Source: Thermoanaerobaculales bacterium (GTDB taxonomy: Bacteria > Acidobacteriota > Thermoanaerobaculia > Thermoanaerobaculales > Sulfomarinibacteraceae). Taken from it: DNA of 64,000 nucleotides. A program made the position numbers and the translations under genes. The stretch lies in contig JALOLD010000007.1 of the NCBI GenBank assembly GCA_025456145.1, forward strand, positions 51,540 to 115,539, read 5' to 3'. Positions 30,419-40,400 of the stretch are shown here, in pieces. Under the pieces are notes generated by a model that saw only the letters and a program-made list of their open reading frames with translations, was not told the DNA's origin and ran no database searches. Numbering within the stretch: the stretch's first letter is position 1; each line of letters opens with the position of its first letter.

Positions 30419-32152
30419 ATGGCGAAGGCGCGTTCGGTCATCCTCGGGGTCGGTTGTCTGGTGATGGTCGTCGGCGTGGTACTGATCGCACTGATGGTGC
30501 GCGGGCTCGCCAGCCCCAAGCTGCCCACCGAGGTCGTGCTCGCGATCAACCTCGAGGGTCCGATCGCCGAGGTCACGGCCGAGGACCCGTTCGCCGAGAT
30601 CTTCGGCGAGCAGGTGCTGAGCCTGCGCCAGCTGCGGACGGCGCTCGAGCGGGCCGCCGATGACGACCGGGTCCGGGGCGTCCGGCTGCGGATCGGCTCG
30701 TTCGGCGGCGGCTTCGCGGTGGTCCAGGAGCTGCGCGACCTGCTCGGCGAGGTGCGGGCCGCCGGCAAGTGGACCGCCGCCTACCTCGAGACCGCCGGCG
30801 AGTTCGCCCCCGGGAACATGAGCTACTACCTGGCCTCGGCGTGCGACGAGATCACGCTCCACCCCGGCGGCGACGTCAACCTGATCGGGTTCTCGGTGCG
30901 CTCGCTCTTCGTCCGCGGCACCCTCGACAAGCTCGGGATCAAGCCCGAGTTTCCCGGGCGGGGCGCCTACAAGTCGGCCCGGTTCATGTACACCGAGCGC
31001 GACTTCACCCCCGAGGCCCGCGAGATGACCGAGTGGCTGGTCGGATCGCTGTACGACCAGCTCGTCAGCGGGGTTGCCGAGGGCCGCGGAATGACCCCCG
31101 CCGAGGTCCGCGACCTCGTCGACCGCGGGCCGTTCCTCGGCGACGAGACCACCGAGGCCGGGCTGGTTGACCACCGCGAGGACTGGACGACCTTCACCGA
31201 GCGCCTCGACGAGACCGACGGCTCGGCCGAGGTGCTGGGCTACCGTCAGTACCTCGAGCGCGGCCCGAGCGGCGGTCGCGGCGCGAGGATCGCGGTGGTC
31301 ACCGGGGTCGGCGGCATCATGCGGGGCGAGAGCCGGCGCGAGTTCAACCCGCTGTTCGGGATGTCGGACATCATGGGCTCGGACACCATCGCCGGCGCCT
31401 TTCGGGCGATCCGCAAGGCAGGCAACATCGACGCGGTGATCTTCCGGGTCGACTCGCCCGGGGGCAGCGCCCTCGCCTCGGAGATCATCCGCGAGGAGAT
31501 GGCGCGGACCGCCGAGACGATCCCGGTGGTCGTCTCGATGGCCGACGTCGCCGGCTCGGGCGGCTACTGGGTCACCTGCGGCGCGCAGCGGATCGTCGCC
31601 GAGCCCGGGACCATCACCGGCTCGATCGGCGTGCTCACCGGCCACCTCAACATGGACGCCTTCTACCGCGACAAGCTCGGCATGACCTTTGGGCGGGCCG
31701 ACTTCGGGGCCAACGCCGACATCTACGGCTCGCTCGAGGACTGGACCGACGAGCAGCGCGCGATCGTCGACCGGGTCCTCGACCGGATCTACCACCGCTT
31801 TGTGACCCTGGTCGCCGAGTCGCGGGGGATGACCTGGGACGAGGTCGACGCGATCGGCCGCGGCCGCGTCTTCACCGGCGAGCAGGCCCTGGCCAACGGA
31901 CTGGTCGATGTCCTCGGCGGCTTCGACGCGGCCCTCGCCGAGGCCCGCACCCTCGCCGACATCGGGGCCGACGTCAAGGTCGAGCTCGTCGACTTCCCCA
32001 AGGCCAAGCCGTGGTGGCAGCAGCTCGTCCATCACCGGTCCGACGAGCAGGCGGCGGTCGAGGCGGCCCTGCGCGACTGGGAGGCCTTCGTGACGACCGG
32101 GACCGTCGAGCTGCCGGGCGAGGTCTGGATGCCCCCGGTGGTGGTTCGCTGA
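30419..32152 (+). CDS. sppA: Signal peptide peptidase SppA (67K type, protease IV)
   Basis: A 577-residue membrane-anchored serine protease that degrades cleaved signal peptides. One N-terminal helix (about 7-28) is followed by tandem ClpP-like domains. The catalytic Ser380 lies in ADVAGSGGYWV and the general-base Lys185 in GRGAYKSARF, the same split between C- and N-terminal halves as E. coli SppA. DSPGGSALAS marks the oxyanion region. Length and layout match the long SppA form. The ATG is supported by CGGAGG. It is a single gene with its own promoter; the following gene has a separate one. Confidence 0.92.
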   Translation: MAKARSVILGVGCLVMVVGVVLIALMVRGLASPKLPTEVVLAINLEGPIAEVTAEDPFAEIFGEQVLSLRQLRTALERAADDDRVRGVRLRIGSFGGGFAVVQELRDLLGEVRAAGKWTAAYLETAGEFAPGNMSYYLASACDEITLHPGGDVNLIGFSVRSLFVRGTLDKLGIKPEFPGRGAYKSARFMYTERDFTPEAREMTEWLVGSLYDQLVSGVAEGRGMTPAEVRDLVDRGPFLGDETTEAGLVDHREDWTTFTERLDETDGSAEVLGYRQYLERGPSGGRGARIAVVTGVGGIMRGESRREFNPLFGMSDIMGSDTIAGAFRAIRKAGNIDAVIFRVDSPGGSALASEIIREEMARTAETIPVVVSMADVAGSGGYWVTCGAQRIVAEPGTITGSIGVLTGHLNMDAFYRDKLGMTFGRADFGANADIYGSLEDWTDEQRAIVDRVLDRIYHRFVTLVAESRGMTWDEVDAIGRGRVFTGEQALANGLVDVLGGFDAALAEARTLADIGADVKVELVDFPKAKPWWQQLVHHRSDEQAAVEAALRDWEAFVTTGTVELPGEVWMPPVVVR

Positions 32153-32233
32153 CCCGAGCCGCGGTCTCAAGACGGAGATCCGCTCGGAGGGATCCGTTTC
32201 TGCTCGAGGCGGCGGATTGACCCCGGCCGCCGT

Positions 32234-32263
32234 TTGACATCGGCGAGCGCCGGTTGGTACCAT
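32234..32263 (+). promoter_or_regulatory. Sigma-70-type promoter
   Basis: TTGACA (32234-32239), an 18-nt spacer and TACCAT (32258-32263), about 100 nt upstream of the CTERM gene start. This is the best canonical promoter in the window. Confidence 0.65.
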
Positions 32264-32319
32264 GATCTGGTCGCCGGCGCGCGGGATGGTCCCGCGTCTG
32301 ACTGTGCGGAGTCAATTCT

Positions 32320-32340
32320 GTTGACGGGGGCGCCGTCAAC
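32320..32340 (+). promoter_or_regulatory. 5' UTR hairpin before the CTERM gene
   Basis: Stem GTTGACGG/CCGTCAAC (8 bp) with a 5-nt loop, ending about 10 nt before the GGAGGAGGG ribosome-binding site. It may stabilise the message or modulate ribosome access. Confidence 0.45.
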
Positions 32341-32361
32341 CTTGGACCTGGAGGAGGGTTC

Positions 32362-33045
32362 ATGAAGAAGGCACTGATCGTTCTCGCCATCGTCGGGCTG
32401 AGCGCCGGCATCGCCGGGGCCGCCACGACGGTCTACACCACGGAGGCGGACTTCCTGACCGCCATCGGCTCGGCGAGCTTCCTGCTCGAGGACTTCAACG
32501 GTTACACCTACGGCAGCTACACCGACCCGACCCTCAACCTCGGGCCGCAGAACGGCTACAGCTGCACCCTGTCGGCGGTCAACGGGCTGTGGTCGGGCGA
32601 CGGCAACATGTCGACCAACAACGCCGGCGACCCGATCGACGTCGCCTTCACCGGCAACCCGGTGTACTCGATCGGCGGCTTCTTCTTCGGCAGCGACATC
32701 AACGGCTTCTACATCCCGGGCACCGTGGTGCTGACGCTGAGCGACGGCACGATCGAGACCTACGACCCGCCGACCGACACGACCTTCAGGGGCTTCGTGT
32801 CCGATACCCCGATCGTCTCGATGGCGATCGACGCCCTCGACACCCTGGGCAACTCCTGGCCGACGATGGACCACTTCTACGTCGGTGGCGCCGACCAGGG
32901 CGGCGGCGGCGGCGGTGGCGGTGGTGGCGGCGGCGGTACCGGCGGCACCGCGACCCCGGTGCCGACGATGTCGAACGCGGGCATCGTGGTGCTCGTGCTC
33001 GCCCTCATGGGCGTTGCGGTCATCCTCATCCGGCGCCGGTCCTAG
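32362..33045 (+). CDS. Exported protein with VPTM-CTERM (IPTL-CTERM-like) sorting tail
   Basis: A 227-residue protein with a clear signal peptide (MKKALIVLAIVGLSAGIAGA). The body (about 25-175) is a beta-rich domain of the type found in PEP-CTERM proteins (FLTAIGSASFLLEDFNGY). A run of about a dozen glycines follows, then a tripartite C-terminal signal: VPTMSNAG, a hydrophobic helix and RRRS. This matches IPTL/VPTL-CTERM sorting signals, usually processed by an exosortase-like or rhombosortase-type system; no such enzyme is in the window. The ATG follows GGAGGAGGG. Its own canonical promoter and strong ribosome-binding site suggest high expression. Confidence 0.82.
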   Translation: MKKALIVLAIVGLSAGIAGAATTVYTTEADFLTAIGSASFLLEDFNGYTYGSYTDPTLNLGPQNGYSCTLSAVNGLWSGDGNMSTNNAGDPIDVAFTGNPVYSIGGFFFGSDINGFYIPGTVVLTLSDGTIETYDPPTDTTFRGFVSDTPIVSMAIDALDTLGNSWPTMDHFYVGGADQGGGGGGGGGGGGGTGGTATPVPTMSNAGIVVLVLALMGVAVILIRRRS

Positions 33046-33068
33046 ACCGACCCCAGACGATCGTCCCG

Positions 33069-33092
33069 ACGGGCGGCCTCAGGGCCGCCCGT
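33069..33092. terminator. Bidirectional hairpin terminator
   Basis: 10-bp perfect stem ACGGGCGGCC/GGCCGCCCGT with a TCAG loop, between the convergent CTERM and nitronate monooxygenase-like genes. A short T-containing stretch follows on plus. Confidence 0.6.
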
Positions 33093-33112
33093 TGATCGTT
33101 CCGGGACAGCTC

Positions 33113-34108
33113 TCAGATCGAGGTCGGCTCGGGCGCTGTCCAGTCGCGGACGATCTGCGCGACCGGCTCGACCGAGCGGATCCCGGCGACGCTCTTCCCC
33201 GCCTGGAGGTAGTCGCGGTGCGAGACGACGCCCCGCCGGCTCGCCCTTTTGAGGCGGATGAACGAGCGGGCCGAGTACAGGAGCCGCATCCGGTGCTTGA
33301 TCCTGGGGTGGGTGAGCAGCCAGCGCTCGAACGGCCCGGCCTCGGTGCCCTCACGCGCGACCCGGGGGGTGCGGATGACCGACACCGGCACCCCGGTGAT
33401 CCGGTGGGTGAGCACGATGTCGTCCTCGTCGGCCTCGATGATCGCCCGCTTGTACTCGTCCGACTCCGAGCACTCGGTGGTGGCGATGAGCCGGGTGCCG
33501 ATCTGGACGCCGACATAGCCGAGCCCGAGGGCCTCGCGATAGGCCCGACGGTCGCCGATGCCGCCCGCGCAGACGATCGGCAGATCGATGTCGCCGAGCT
33601 CCTCGAGCAGGGCGGAGGGTGTCCGGTCGCCGGCGTGACCGCCGGCCCGGCCGTTGACCGCGATCAGCCCGTGCACCCCGGCCGCCACCGCCTTGTCGGC
33701 CCAGCGGCGCTCGGTGACGTCGTGGAAGACCAGCCCGCCGGCCGGCACCACCCGCTCGACGATCCAACGCGGGTTGCCGAGCGACGAGACGAAGAAGCGG
33801 ATGCCCTCCTCGAGGGCGATGTCGAGCCACTGCTGCATCCGCTCGAGATAACGGTCCGACGATCGTTCGGTCAGCACGTTCATCCCGATCGGACGATCGG
33901 TGAGGCTGCGGATCCGGCGGATGCCCTCGCGGAGGTCGAGGCCGAAGACATAGACCAGCGACACCGGTTGGAGCACGCCGATCCCCCCGGCCGCCGAGAC
34001 CGCGGCGACCAGCTCGGGGTTCGAGCAGGGGTACATCGCGCCGCCGATGATCGGGTGGCGTATCCCGAGCAGATCGCACAGGAGGTTGTTTTCCGTTGGT
34101 TCTACCAT
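33113..34108 (-). CDS. Nitronate monooxygenase-like FMN enzyme
   Basis: A 331-residue TIM-barrel flavoprotein of the nitronate monooxygenase/enoyl-ACP reductase II (FabK) group. GGAMYPCSNPELVAAVSAAGGIGVLQP gives the N-terminal FMN loop, NGRAGGH the catalytic-His region, and GGIGDRRAYREALGLGYVGVQIGTRL the phosphate-binding end. The family oxidises nitronates or reduces enoyl groups; the specific reaction is uncertain. The ATG is 6 nt after TACGAT, pointing to a leaderless transcript. Two copies of a 9-bp direct repeat overlap this promoter. Confidence 0.8.
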   Translation of the reverse strand: MVEPTENNLLCDLLGIRHPIIGGAMYPCSNPELVAAVSAAGGIGVLQPVSLVYVFGLDLREGIRRIRSLTDRPIGMNVLTERSSDRYLERMQQWLDIALEEGIRFFVSSLGNPRWIVERVVPAGGLVFHDVTERRWADKAVAAGVHGLIAVNGRAGGHAGDRTPSALLEELGDIDLPIVCAGGIGDRRAYREALGLGYVGVQIGTRLIATTECSESDEYKRAIIEADEDDIVLTHRITGVPVSVIRTPRVAREGTEAGPFERWLLTHPRIKHRMRLLYSARSFIRLKRASRRGVVSHRDYLQAGKSVAGIRSVEPVAQIVRDWTAPEPTSI

Positions 34109-34110
34109 AG

Positions 34111-34138
34111 ACGGATCGTAGTACAACCAACGGATCGT
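34111..34138 (-). promoter_or_regulatory. Leaderless promoter and direct-repeat operator candidate
   Basis: TACGAT (34120-34115 on minus) ends 6 nt before the ATG at 34108. The 9-bp sequence ACGGATCGT (plus reading) occurs at 34111-34119 and 34130-34138, 19 bp apart, on the -10/+1 region and about two helical turns upstream. Confidence 0.45.
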
Positions 34139-34185
34139 GCACCATGTTTGGTGAGCCGACAGCTCATCAATCATCGTCGGGTCGT

Positions 34186-34214
34186 TTGACACCGTCGCCG
34201 GTGCGTGGTGGCAT
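34186..34214 (+). promoter_or_regulatory. Weak promoter candidate for addBA
   Basis: TTGACA (34186-34191), a 17-nt spacer and TGGCAT. The -35 is perfect but the -10 is poor; it is the only candidate in the gap before addB. Confidence 0.35.
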
Positions 34215-34229
34215 TCAGAGCAGGACGAC

Positions 34230-37200
34230 ATGGAAGGTCCTTCGAAGATCATCATCTGCCGCGGCGCGATCGCCACCGAGCGGCGGCTGCTCGCCGAGGT
34301 CGAGGCGGCGCTGCCGCGGACGCCCGCCGAGCTCGAGCCGCCGGTGCGGATCGTGGTGCCGTCGCGCAGCCTTCGCCTGCACCTGCTGCGCCGGCTGGTC
34401 GAGGAGCGCGGCGCGGTGGCGGGGGTGGTCGTCCAGACCCTCGGCGGGGCGGCTCGCGAGATCATGGAGCGGGCCGGCGACGAGCGAGCGGCCCGGCCGG
34501 CCGGGTTCGAGCTCGTCGTCCGCCGGCTCGCCCGAAACGAGCCGGCCCTCGCCGCCGAGCTCGAGGCGCTCGATGACGGTTACGGCGTCGTGCTCGGCGC
34601 CGTCCGCGACCTGGTGGACGCCGGCTTCACCCCCGAGCTCGAGGACGGCGTGCTCGAGCTCGTCGACGAGCTCGCTGGAGCGGCGCCGCGGGCCGACCGC
34701 GGCCGCGCCGCCGCCCTGGCGCGGGTGGCGGCCCGGGCGATGGAGGCCGCGGCTCTCACAGGCTGCCACCCGCGCGGCGCCGGCTACCGCTTCGCCGCCG
34801 AGGCGATCCGGACCCACGGCGGGCGGGTCCTGCCCGCGAGGGCGCTGCTGGTCCACGGCTTCGCCGATCTCACCGGGGTCGCGGCCGACCTCCTCGATGC
34901 GGTTCTTCGGGCCTGCGGCGGGGTCGTCCTGCTCGACCGCGTCCCCGATCCCGTCGACCCGGATGCCGACGACGTCGGAAACGCCTTTCTCGACCGGCTC
35001 GTCCTGCGGCTCGGCGGGTCGACCCGCGATGTCGACGCGGCGCCGCCGAGGACGGCGACCGTCGGTCTGGCCGAGGCCCCCGACCCGGAGGCCGAGGCCC
35101 GGTGGATCGCCGAGGCGGTGCGGCGCGAGCTCGACGCCGGCGTCCGGCCGGAGGCGATAGGGATCGTCGCCCGCCAGACGGGTCTGCTCGGTCCGCCGCT
35201 GCGCCGTCATCTCGGCCGGCTCGGGGTCGCCTTCTCGGGCATCGCGACCCGGGTTCCCGGCGGGTCGGTTCGGCGCAAGGCGCGGCGGCTCGCCGATCTC
35301 CTGCGGCGCGGCGGCGACGCCGAGCTCGATCTCTGGCTGGAGGTCGCCGACGGGCTCGTCGACGAGGTGGCGCTGCTGCTCGGGCTGCGGGTGCTCTCGC
35401 TGACCCGGCTGCGCGACCTGGCGGCGCTCCGCCACGACGACCCGCGCCTCGTTCGCGGGGTGCCCCTGCCCCTCGGGCCCGGTTTGGTCGGGCCGGATCG
35501 GACCCCTCCCGGCGAGGCCCGGACGCCGCGGCTGTCGTCGGCCCGCGTGGCCCCGGCGATCGAGGTGGCGCGCGGGCTGGTCGAGATGCTCGAGGGCTGG
35601 CCGGATCGCGCGCCGCCGGCGGTTCACCTCGAACGGACCGGGCGGCTGCTGCTCTCGCTCGGCTGGTCGGCCGACGACGGCCATGGCGCCGCGGTCGTCG
35701 CCACGACCCGCGAGCTCGCGGCGGAGCTTCCGGACCGCCTCGAGCTCGAGTCCGCCGAGTGGACCTCGGAGCTGATCCGCCGGCTCGACGGTCTCGGCGA
35801 GATCCCGGTCGGCGGGCAGGGGGGCGGCGTCCAGCTGCTCTCGGCGACCGAGGCGCGGGCGCGGACCTTCGACCGTCTCTTCGTCTGCGGGCTGGACCGC
35901 GGGGTTTTCCCGCGTCCGGTCGTCGACGACGCCATGCTGCCGGATGCGCTGCGCGGCCGGATGACGGTCGTCCTGCCCGAGATGCCGGTCAAGGCGCGCT
36001 CCGCCGACGAGGAGCGCTACCTCTTCGCCCAGCTGTTGTCGGCGGCCGACGTCGTGTCGTTGAGCTGGCACCTGCGCTCGAGGGGCACGCGGGCGGCGCC
36101 CTCGCCGTTCGTCGAGCGCCTCCGGGCGGCCGATCCCACGCTGACGACGGTGCCGGCCGGGTCGCCGTGGTCGCCGCAGCGAGGCTGCGTCGGCCCGAGG
36201 CCGTCGTACGAGCACGCGGTGCTGGCGGCCGCCGGCGGCGCCCGGCCGAGTGCGAATCTGCTGACCCTGGCGGTCGAGGAGGGGCGGGCCGGGATCGGCG
36301 CCCTGAGCGGGGCGGTACCGGCCGCGCGGCTCGCCCTGGCGCGGCTCGAGGTCGTCGGCCGCCTCGAGCCCGCGCCGGGTGCATCGCCGCTCGGACCGTG
36401 GTCGGGCTTCGTCGGGAGCGCCACCTCGCCGGGTGAGAGGGTCTGGGTCACCCACCTCGAGAGGGTCGCGACCTGCCCCTGGCAGGCCTTCGTCGGGCGC
36501 CGTCTCGGCGTGCGGCCGCTGCCCGACCCGCACCTCGGGCTGCCGGACCCGGATCACCGGCTGGTGGGAAACGTCGTCCACGAGGTCCTCGAGCGGATCG
36601 TCGCCGGTCCCCGGGGGGAGCGGTCGACCCTCGACGAGGCGCTCCCGCGGCCGCCGAGAACGGTGCCGTGGCCGCCGGACCGCGATCTCGACGAGCTCGT
36701 GATCGAGGCCGCACGGCGGGTGGTCTTCGACGAAGGCCTGGGCGGCTTCGGGCTGGTCCCGCTGCTCGCGGCGCGGGCGCGTCCGGTGCTCGAGGTGGCC
36801 CGCGAGGTCGAGTGGGGGGGAGGCGGCGCGCTCGAGGGCGTGCTCGCCGCGGAGATCGTCGGGGAGCTCGCCGGCGAGGTCGGAAGGCGGGTCATCGGCT
36901 TTCGCGCCGACCGGCTCGACGCCGGGCCGCGGGCGACCGACTACAAGACCGGAGGACCCCTGTCCGGTGCGAAGAAGCCGGAGACCAGGGCCCGCCACCT
37001 GCTGGCGGCGGTCGCGACCGGCCGGGCGCTGCAGGCGGCGGCCTACGCCCTGGCGACGCCGGGCGGCATTGGCCGGTACCTCTATTTGCGGCCCGAGATC
37101 GGCGACGCTCCGGTCGAGGCGCGGGTCCTCGAGGCGACGGGCGACGACCCGGAGCTGGGTGCGGCCTTCGACGCCGCGGTCCGGACCGTCGACGCGGCGC

Positions 37201-37421
37201 TGGTCGCCGGTGCGGCGTTCCCCCGGGTCGCCGAGCCGAAGGGCAAGAAGGCCGGGCACTGCGAGCACTGCGAGGTTGCCGAGGCCTGCCGGGTGGACGA
37301 CTCGAGCTTCACCCGGAGGCTGGTCGAGCTGATGGAAGGGATCGGCGGCGACGGGGCTCCGGGGCTTGAGGAGGCCCGCGAGCTGTGGTGGCTCGGCGTC
37401 GAGCGGGAGGCCTCGCCGTGA
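34230..37421 (+). CDS. addB: AddB-type nuclease subunit of the AddAB recombination complex
   Basis: A 1063-residue protein. With AddA it processes double-strand DNA ends for RecA loading. The C-terminal nuclease has the PD-(D/E)xK core around GFRADRLDAG and DYKTGG. The cysteines of the AddB iron-sulfur staple are present: one in RVATCPWQAF (about 749) and three in GHCEHCEVAEAC (about 1011, 1014, 1020). No Walker A is seen at the N-terminus, as in some AddB proteins where this half is an inactive helicase. Its TGA overlaps the GTG start of addA, so the two are translationally coupled. Confidence 0.85.
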   Translation: MEGPSKIIICRGAIATERRLLAEVEAALPRTPAELEPPVRIVVPSRSLRLHLLRRLVEERGAVAGVVVQTLGGAAREIMERAGDERAARPAGFELVVRRLARNEPALAAELEALDDGYGVVLGAVRDLVDAGFTPELEDGVLELVDELAGAAPRADRGRAAALARVAARAMEAAALTGCHPRGAGYRFAAEAIRTHGGRVLPARALLVHGFADLTGVAADLLDAVLRACGGVVLLDRVPDPVDPDADDVGNAFLDRLVLRLGGSTRDVDAAPPRTATVGLAEAPDPEAEARWIAEAVRRELDAGVRPEAIGIVARQTGLLGPPLRRHLGRLGVAFSGIATRVPGGSVRRKARRLADLLRRGGDAELDLWLEVADGLVDEVALLLGLRVLSLTRLRDLAALRHDDPRLVRGVPLPLGPGLVGPDRTPPGEARTPRLSSARVAPAIEVARGLVEMLEGWPDRAPPAVHLERTGRLLLSLGWSADDGHGAAVVATTRELAAELPDRLELESAEWTSELIRRLDGLGEIPVGGQGGGVQLLSATEARARTFDRLFVCGLDRGVFPRPVVDDAMLPDALRGRMTVVLPEMPVKARSADEERYLFAQLLSAADVVSLSWHLRSRGTRAAPSPFVERLRAADPTLTTVPAGSPWSPQRGCVGPRPSYEHAVLAAAGGARPSANLLTLAVEEGRAGIGALSGAVPAARLALARLEVVGRLEPAPGASPLGPWSGFVGSATSPGERVWVTHLERVATCPWQAFVGRRLGVRPLPDPHLGLPDPDHRLVGNVVHEVLERIVAGPRGERSTLDEALPRPPRTVPWPPDRDLDELVIEAARRVVFDEGLGGFGLVPLLAARARPVLEVAREVEWGGGGALEGVLAAEIVGELAGEVGRRVIGFRADRLDAGPRATDYKTGGPLSGAKKPETRARHLLAAVATGRALQAAAYALATPGGIGRYLYLRPEIGDAPVEARVLEATGDDPELGAAFDAAVRTVDAALVAGAAFPRVAEPKGKKAGHCEHCEVAEACRVDDSSFTRRLVELMEGIGGDGAPGLEEARELWWLGVEREASP

Positions 37422-40400
37422 GCGGCGGCGCACGGCGACCCGGCGCCGACGAGGCGAACCGAGCCCTCGCGCAGGCCGAGTTCCGCCGCCCGCTGGTCGT
37501 CGAGGCGGGCGCCGGGACCGGCAAGACCGCGCTGCTGGTCGCCCGGGTCGCGGCGTGGTGCGTCGGTCCCGGGTGGGACCGCCACACCGGCGGCGACCGG
37601 CCCGACACGGTGGCGCGACGGGTGATCGAAAGGGTCGTGGCGATCACCTTCACCGATGCGGCGGCGGCCGAGATGGCGACCAGGATCGGCGGGGCGCTGG
37701 CCGGTCTCGCGGGGGGCCGCGAGCCGGTCGGCTGGATGCCGAGCCCCGAGCTCGCCACCGTCGATCGCGACGAGCTCCGGGCCCGGGCGGCGGCCCTGGC
37801 CGACGAGGTCCACCGCCTCCGGGTCACCACCATCCACGCCTTCTGCCAGCGGGTGCTGACCGCCCATCCCTTCGCGGCCGGTCTCCACCCGCAGTTCACC
37901 ATCGACGCCGACGGGACCGTCCTCGAAGCGCTGGTCGACGAGGTCGTGCTCGAGGCCCTGCGCGGGCTCGAGGGGCGCCGGCGGCGCAGCGACTGGGAGC
38001 GGCTCGCCGGCGAGGGCGAGGGTCCCGAACGGGTCGCCGAGGCGCTGCTCTCGCTGGTCGCCGCCGGCGCCCGGCCGGCCGATCTCGCCCGCGATCCCTT
38101 CGACCCGGCGATCGGTCGTGCGACGGCTGCGGAGCTGCTGGCGGCGCTGCGCGGGCTGCTCGGCTTGGAGGCCGGGCGGCTCCGCGTCCTCAAGGGCGCC
38201 GGAAGGACGGTGGCGACGGTCGTGACCCTCGACGAGATCGCCCGTGCGATCGACGAGGCCGGGCCCGAGGCTTCGTACGACGCCCTTGCCGCGGTCCTCT
38301 CCAGGTTCGACACCGACCCGCGGAAGCGGCTGCGCGAGTGGGCCAAGGGCGCCTTCGGCAAGGGCGAGGCGAGGGCCCTCGGCGAGGACGGAGAGCGCTT
38401 CGCGCTCGTCGCCGCCGAGGTCGCGGAGCGCCTCGAGGCGCTGACCGGCCTCGACCCCGGCGCCTTCACCGCCGCCCGGACCGTGCTCCTGGGGCTTCTC
38501 GAGGAGGTCGAGCGGCGGCGCACCGCGGGCGGGATCGCGACCTTCGCCGATCTGCTCGAGCGGACCGCCCGTCTCCTCGAGGAACGGGACGAGCTCTGCC
38601 GGGCCGAGCGGCGGAGCATGGACCAGCTCCTGGTCGACGAGTTCCAGGACACCGACGACGTCCAGTGCAGGATCGTCCGCCGGCTGGCCCTCGAGGGGCC
38701 GGAGGAGGAGCGCCCGGGCCTCTTCGTGGTCGGCGATCCCAAGCAGTCGATCTACGCCTGGCGCAGCGCCGATCTCGCGGCCTACGACGGCTTTGTCGAC
38801 CTGGTGGTCGAGGGAGGCGGAGAGAAGCGGCCGCTGACCCGGAACTTCCGCTCGGTCGAGCCGATCCTCGACGAGGTCTCCCGGGTGGTGGCGCCGGTCA
38901 TGCGCCAGGAGCACGGCTTCCAGCCGGCCTACGAGCCCCTCGAGGCGACCGGCGAACGCGTCGGCTCGCCCGGCTTCGACCGTCTGCCGTGGAGCGCGGT
39001 CGAGCACTGGGTCTGCTGGCAGCGTGACGACGACGGCGTCATCGACCCGGCGAACCAGCGCAGCGACGACATGACCGCGCTCGAGGCAGGATCGATCGCC
39101 GCCGACGTCCGGCGGCTCCACGACTCGGCCGGGGTGCGCTTCGGCGACATCGCCGTGCTGCTCCGCGCCACCACCCGGCAAAACGTGATCCTCGAGGCCT
39201 TCCGCGAGCTCGACGTGCCCTTCGACGTGTCGAGGGAGCGCGAGTACTACCGCCAGCGCGAGATTGTCGAGATCGCCGCCCTGGTCCGCGCCGTGCTCGA
39301 GCCGGCCGACAGCCTCGCCCTGCTCGCCGTGCTGCGTTCCGACGCGGTCGGGACGCCGGACGCGGCGCTCGCGCCGCTCTGGGACGCGGGCCTGCCGGGG
39401 GTGGCGGCGGCTCTCGGCGGCGGCGACGACGGGGCGATCGAGCGGGCCAGGGAGGTGGTGCGCGGGGCGGCATCGGCGGCGGCCGGCGCCCCGGGGCTCG
39501 AGCTGCTGCCGGGCTGGCCGGATGCGGTCGCCGGCGCGCTCGAGGTCCTCGCCGAGCTCCGCCGATCGCTCAAGGAGGATCCGCCGGACGTCTTCGTCGA
39601 GCGGCTGCGCACCCTGTGGCTCGCCGAGGTCTCGGCCGGTCTGCGCCACCTCGGACGCTTCCGCCAAGCCCGGCTCGACGGCTTCTTCGCCGATCTCGAG
39701 GAGGCGCTCGGTCGAGGGACCGGCGGCGTCGCCGCGCTCGCCCGCTTCCTCCGCCGGGCGGTGGCGGAGGGGCGGGAGGCGCCGATCGCGTCGGAGCCCG
39801 ACCGGGCGATCGACGCGGTGCACGTCATGACCATCTACGGCGCCAAGGGCCTCGACTTCGAGCACGTCTACCTGGCCCAGATCCACCGCGGGACGCCGGG
39901 ACCGCGCGGCACCCCCGCCGCGACCCTCCACCGCCTCCGGGGGGTCGCGGAGCTCCGGCTCTTCGGCTGGCCGTCCCCCGGCTTCGGCGGGACCCAGCAG
40001 CGCCGCCGCGCGCAGGAGCGCGCCGAGCGGGTGCGGCTTCTCTACGTCGCCATGACCCGGGCCAAGCGGCGGCTGGTGGTTTCGGGGGGATGGGAGGCCC
40101 CCGGTAGAGAGATCGACCCCCTCGACGCGACGAGCTTCGCCGACCTGGTGGCGCGGCGCGGCGACCCGGCGGTGATCGAGCGGCTCCTCGAGCGCGGCTT
40201 CGACCGCGAGGCGGACCGCGAGCCCGGCGTCAGCTGGGTGATCCCGGCCCTCGTCCCGGACGACGGCCGGGGAGCGCCCCATACCGCCGTCGCGGGCCCG
40301 AAGGGGATCGACCCCGAGGTGGTGGCCGCCGATGGCGCTGCCATCGCCGGGGCGCGGCGCAACGCGGCCGGGCGGATGGCCGCCCGCTGGTCGTCGCCGG

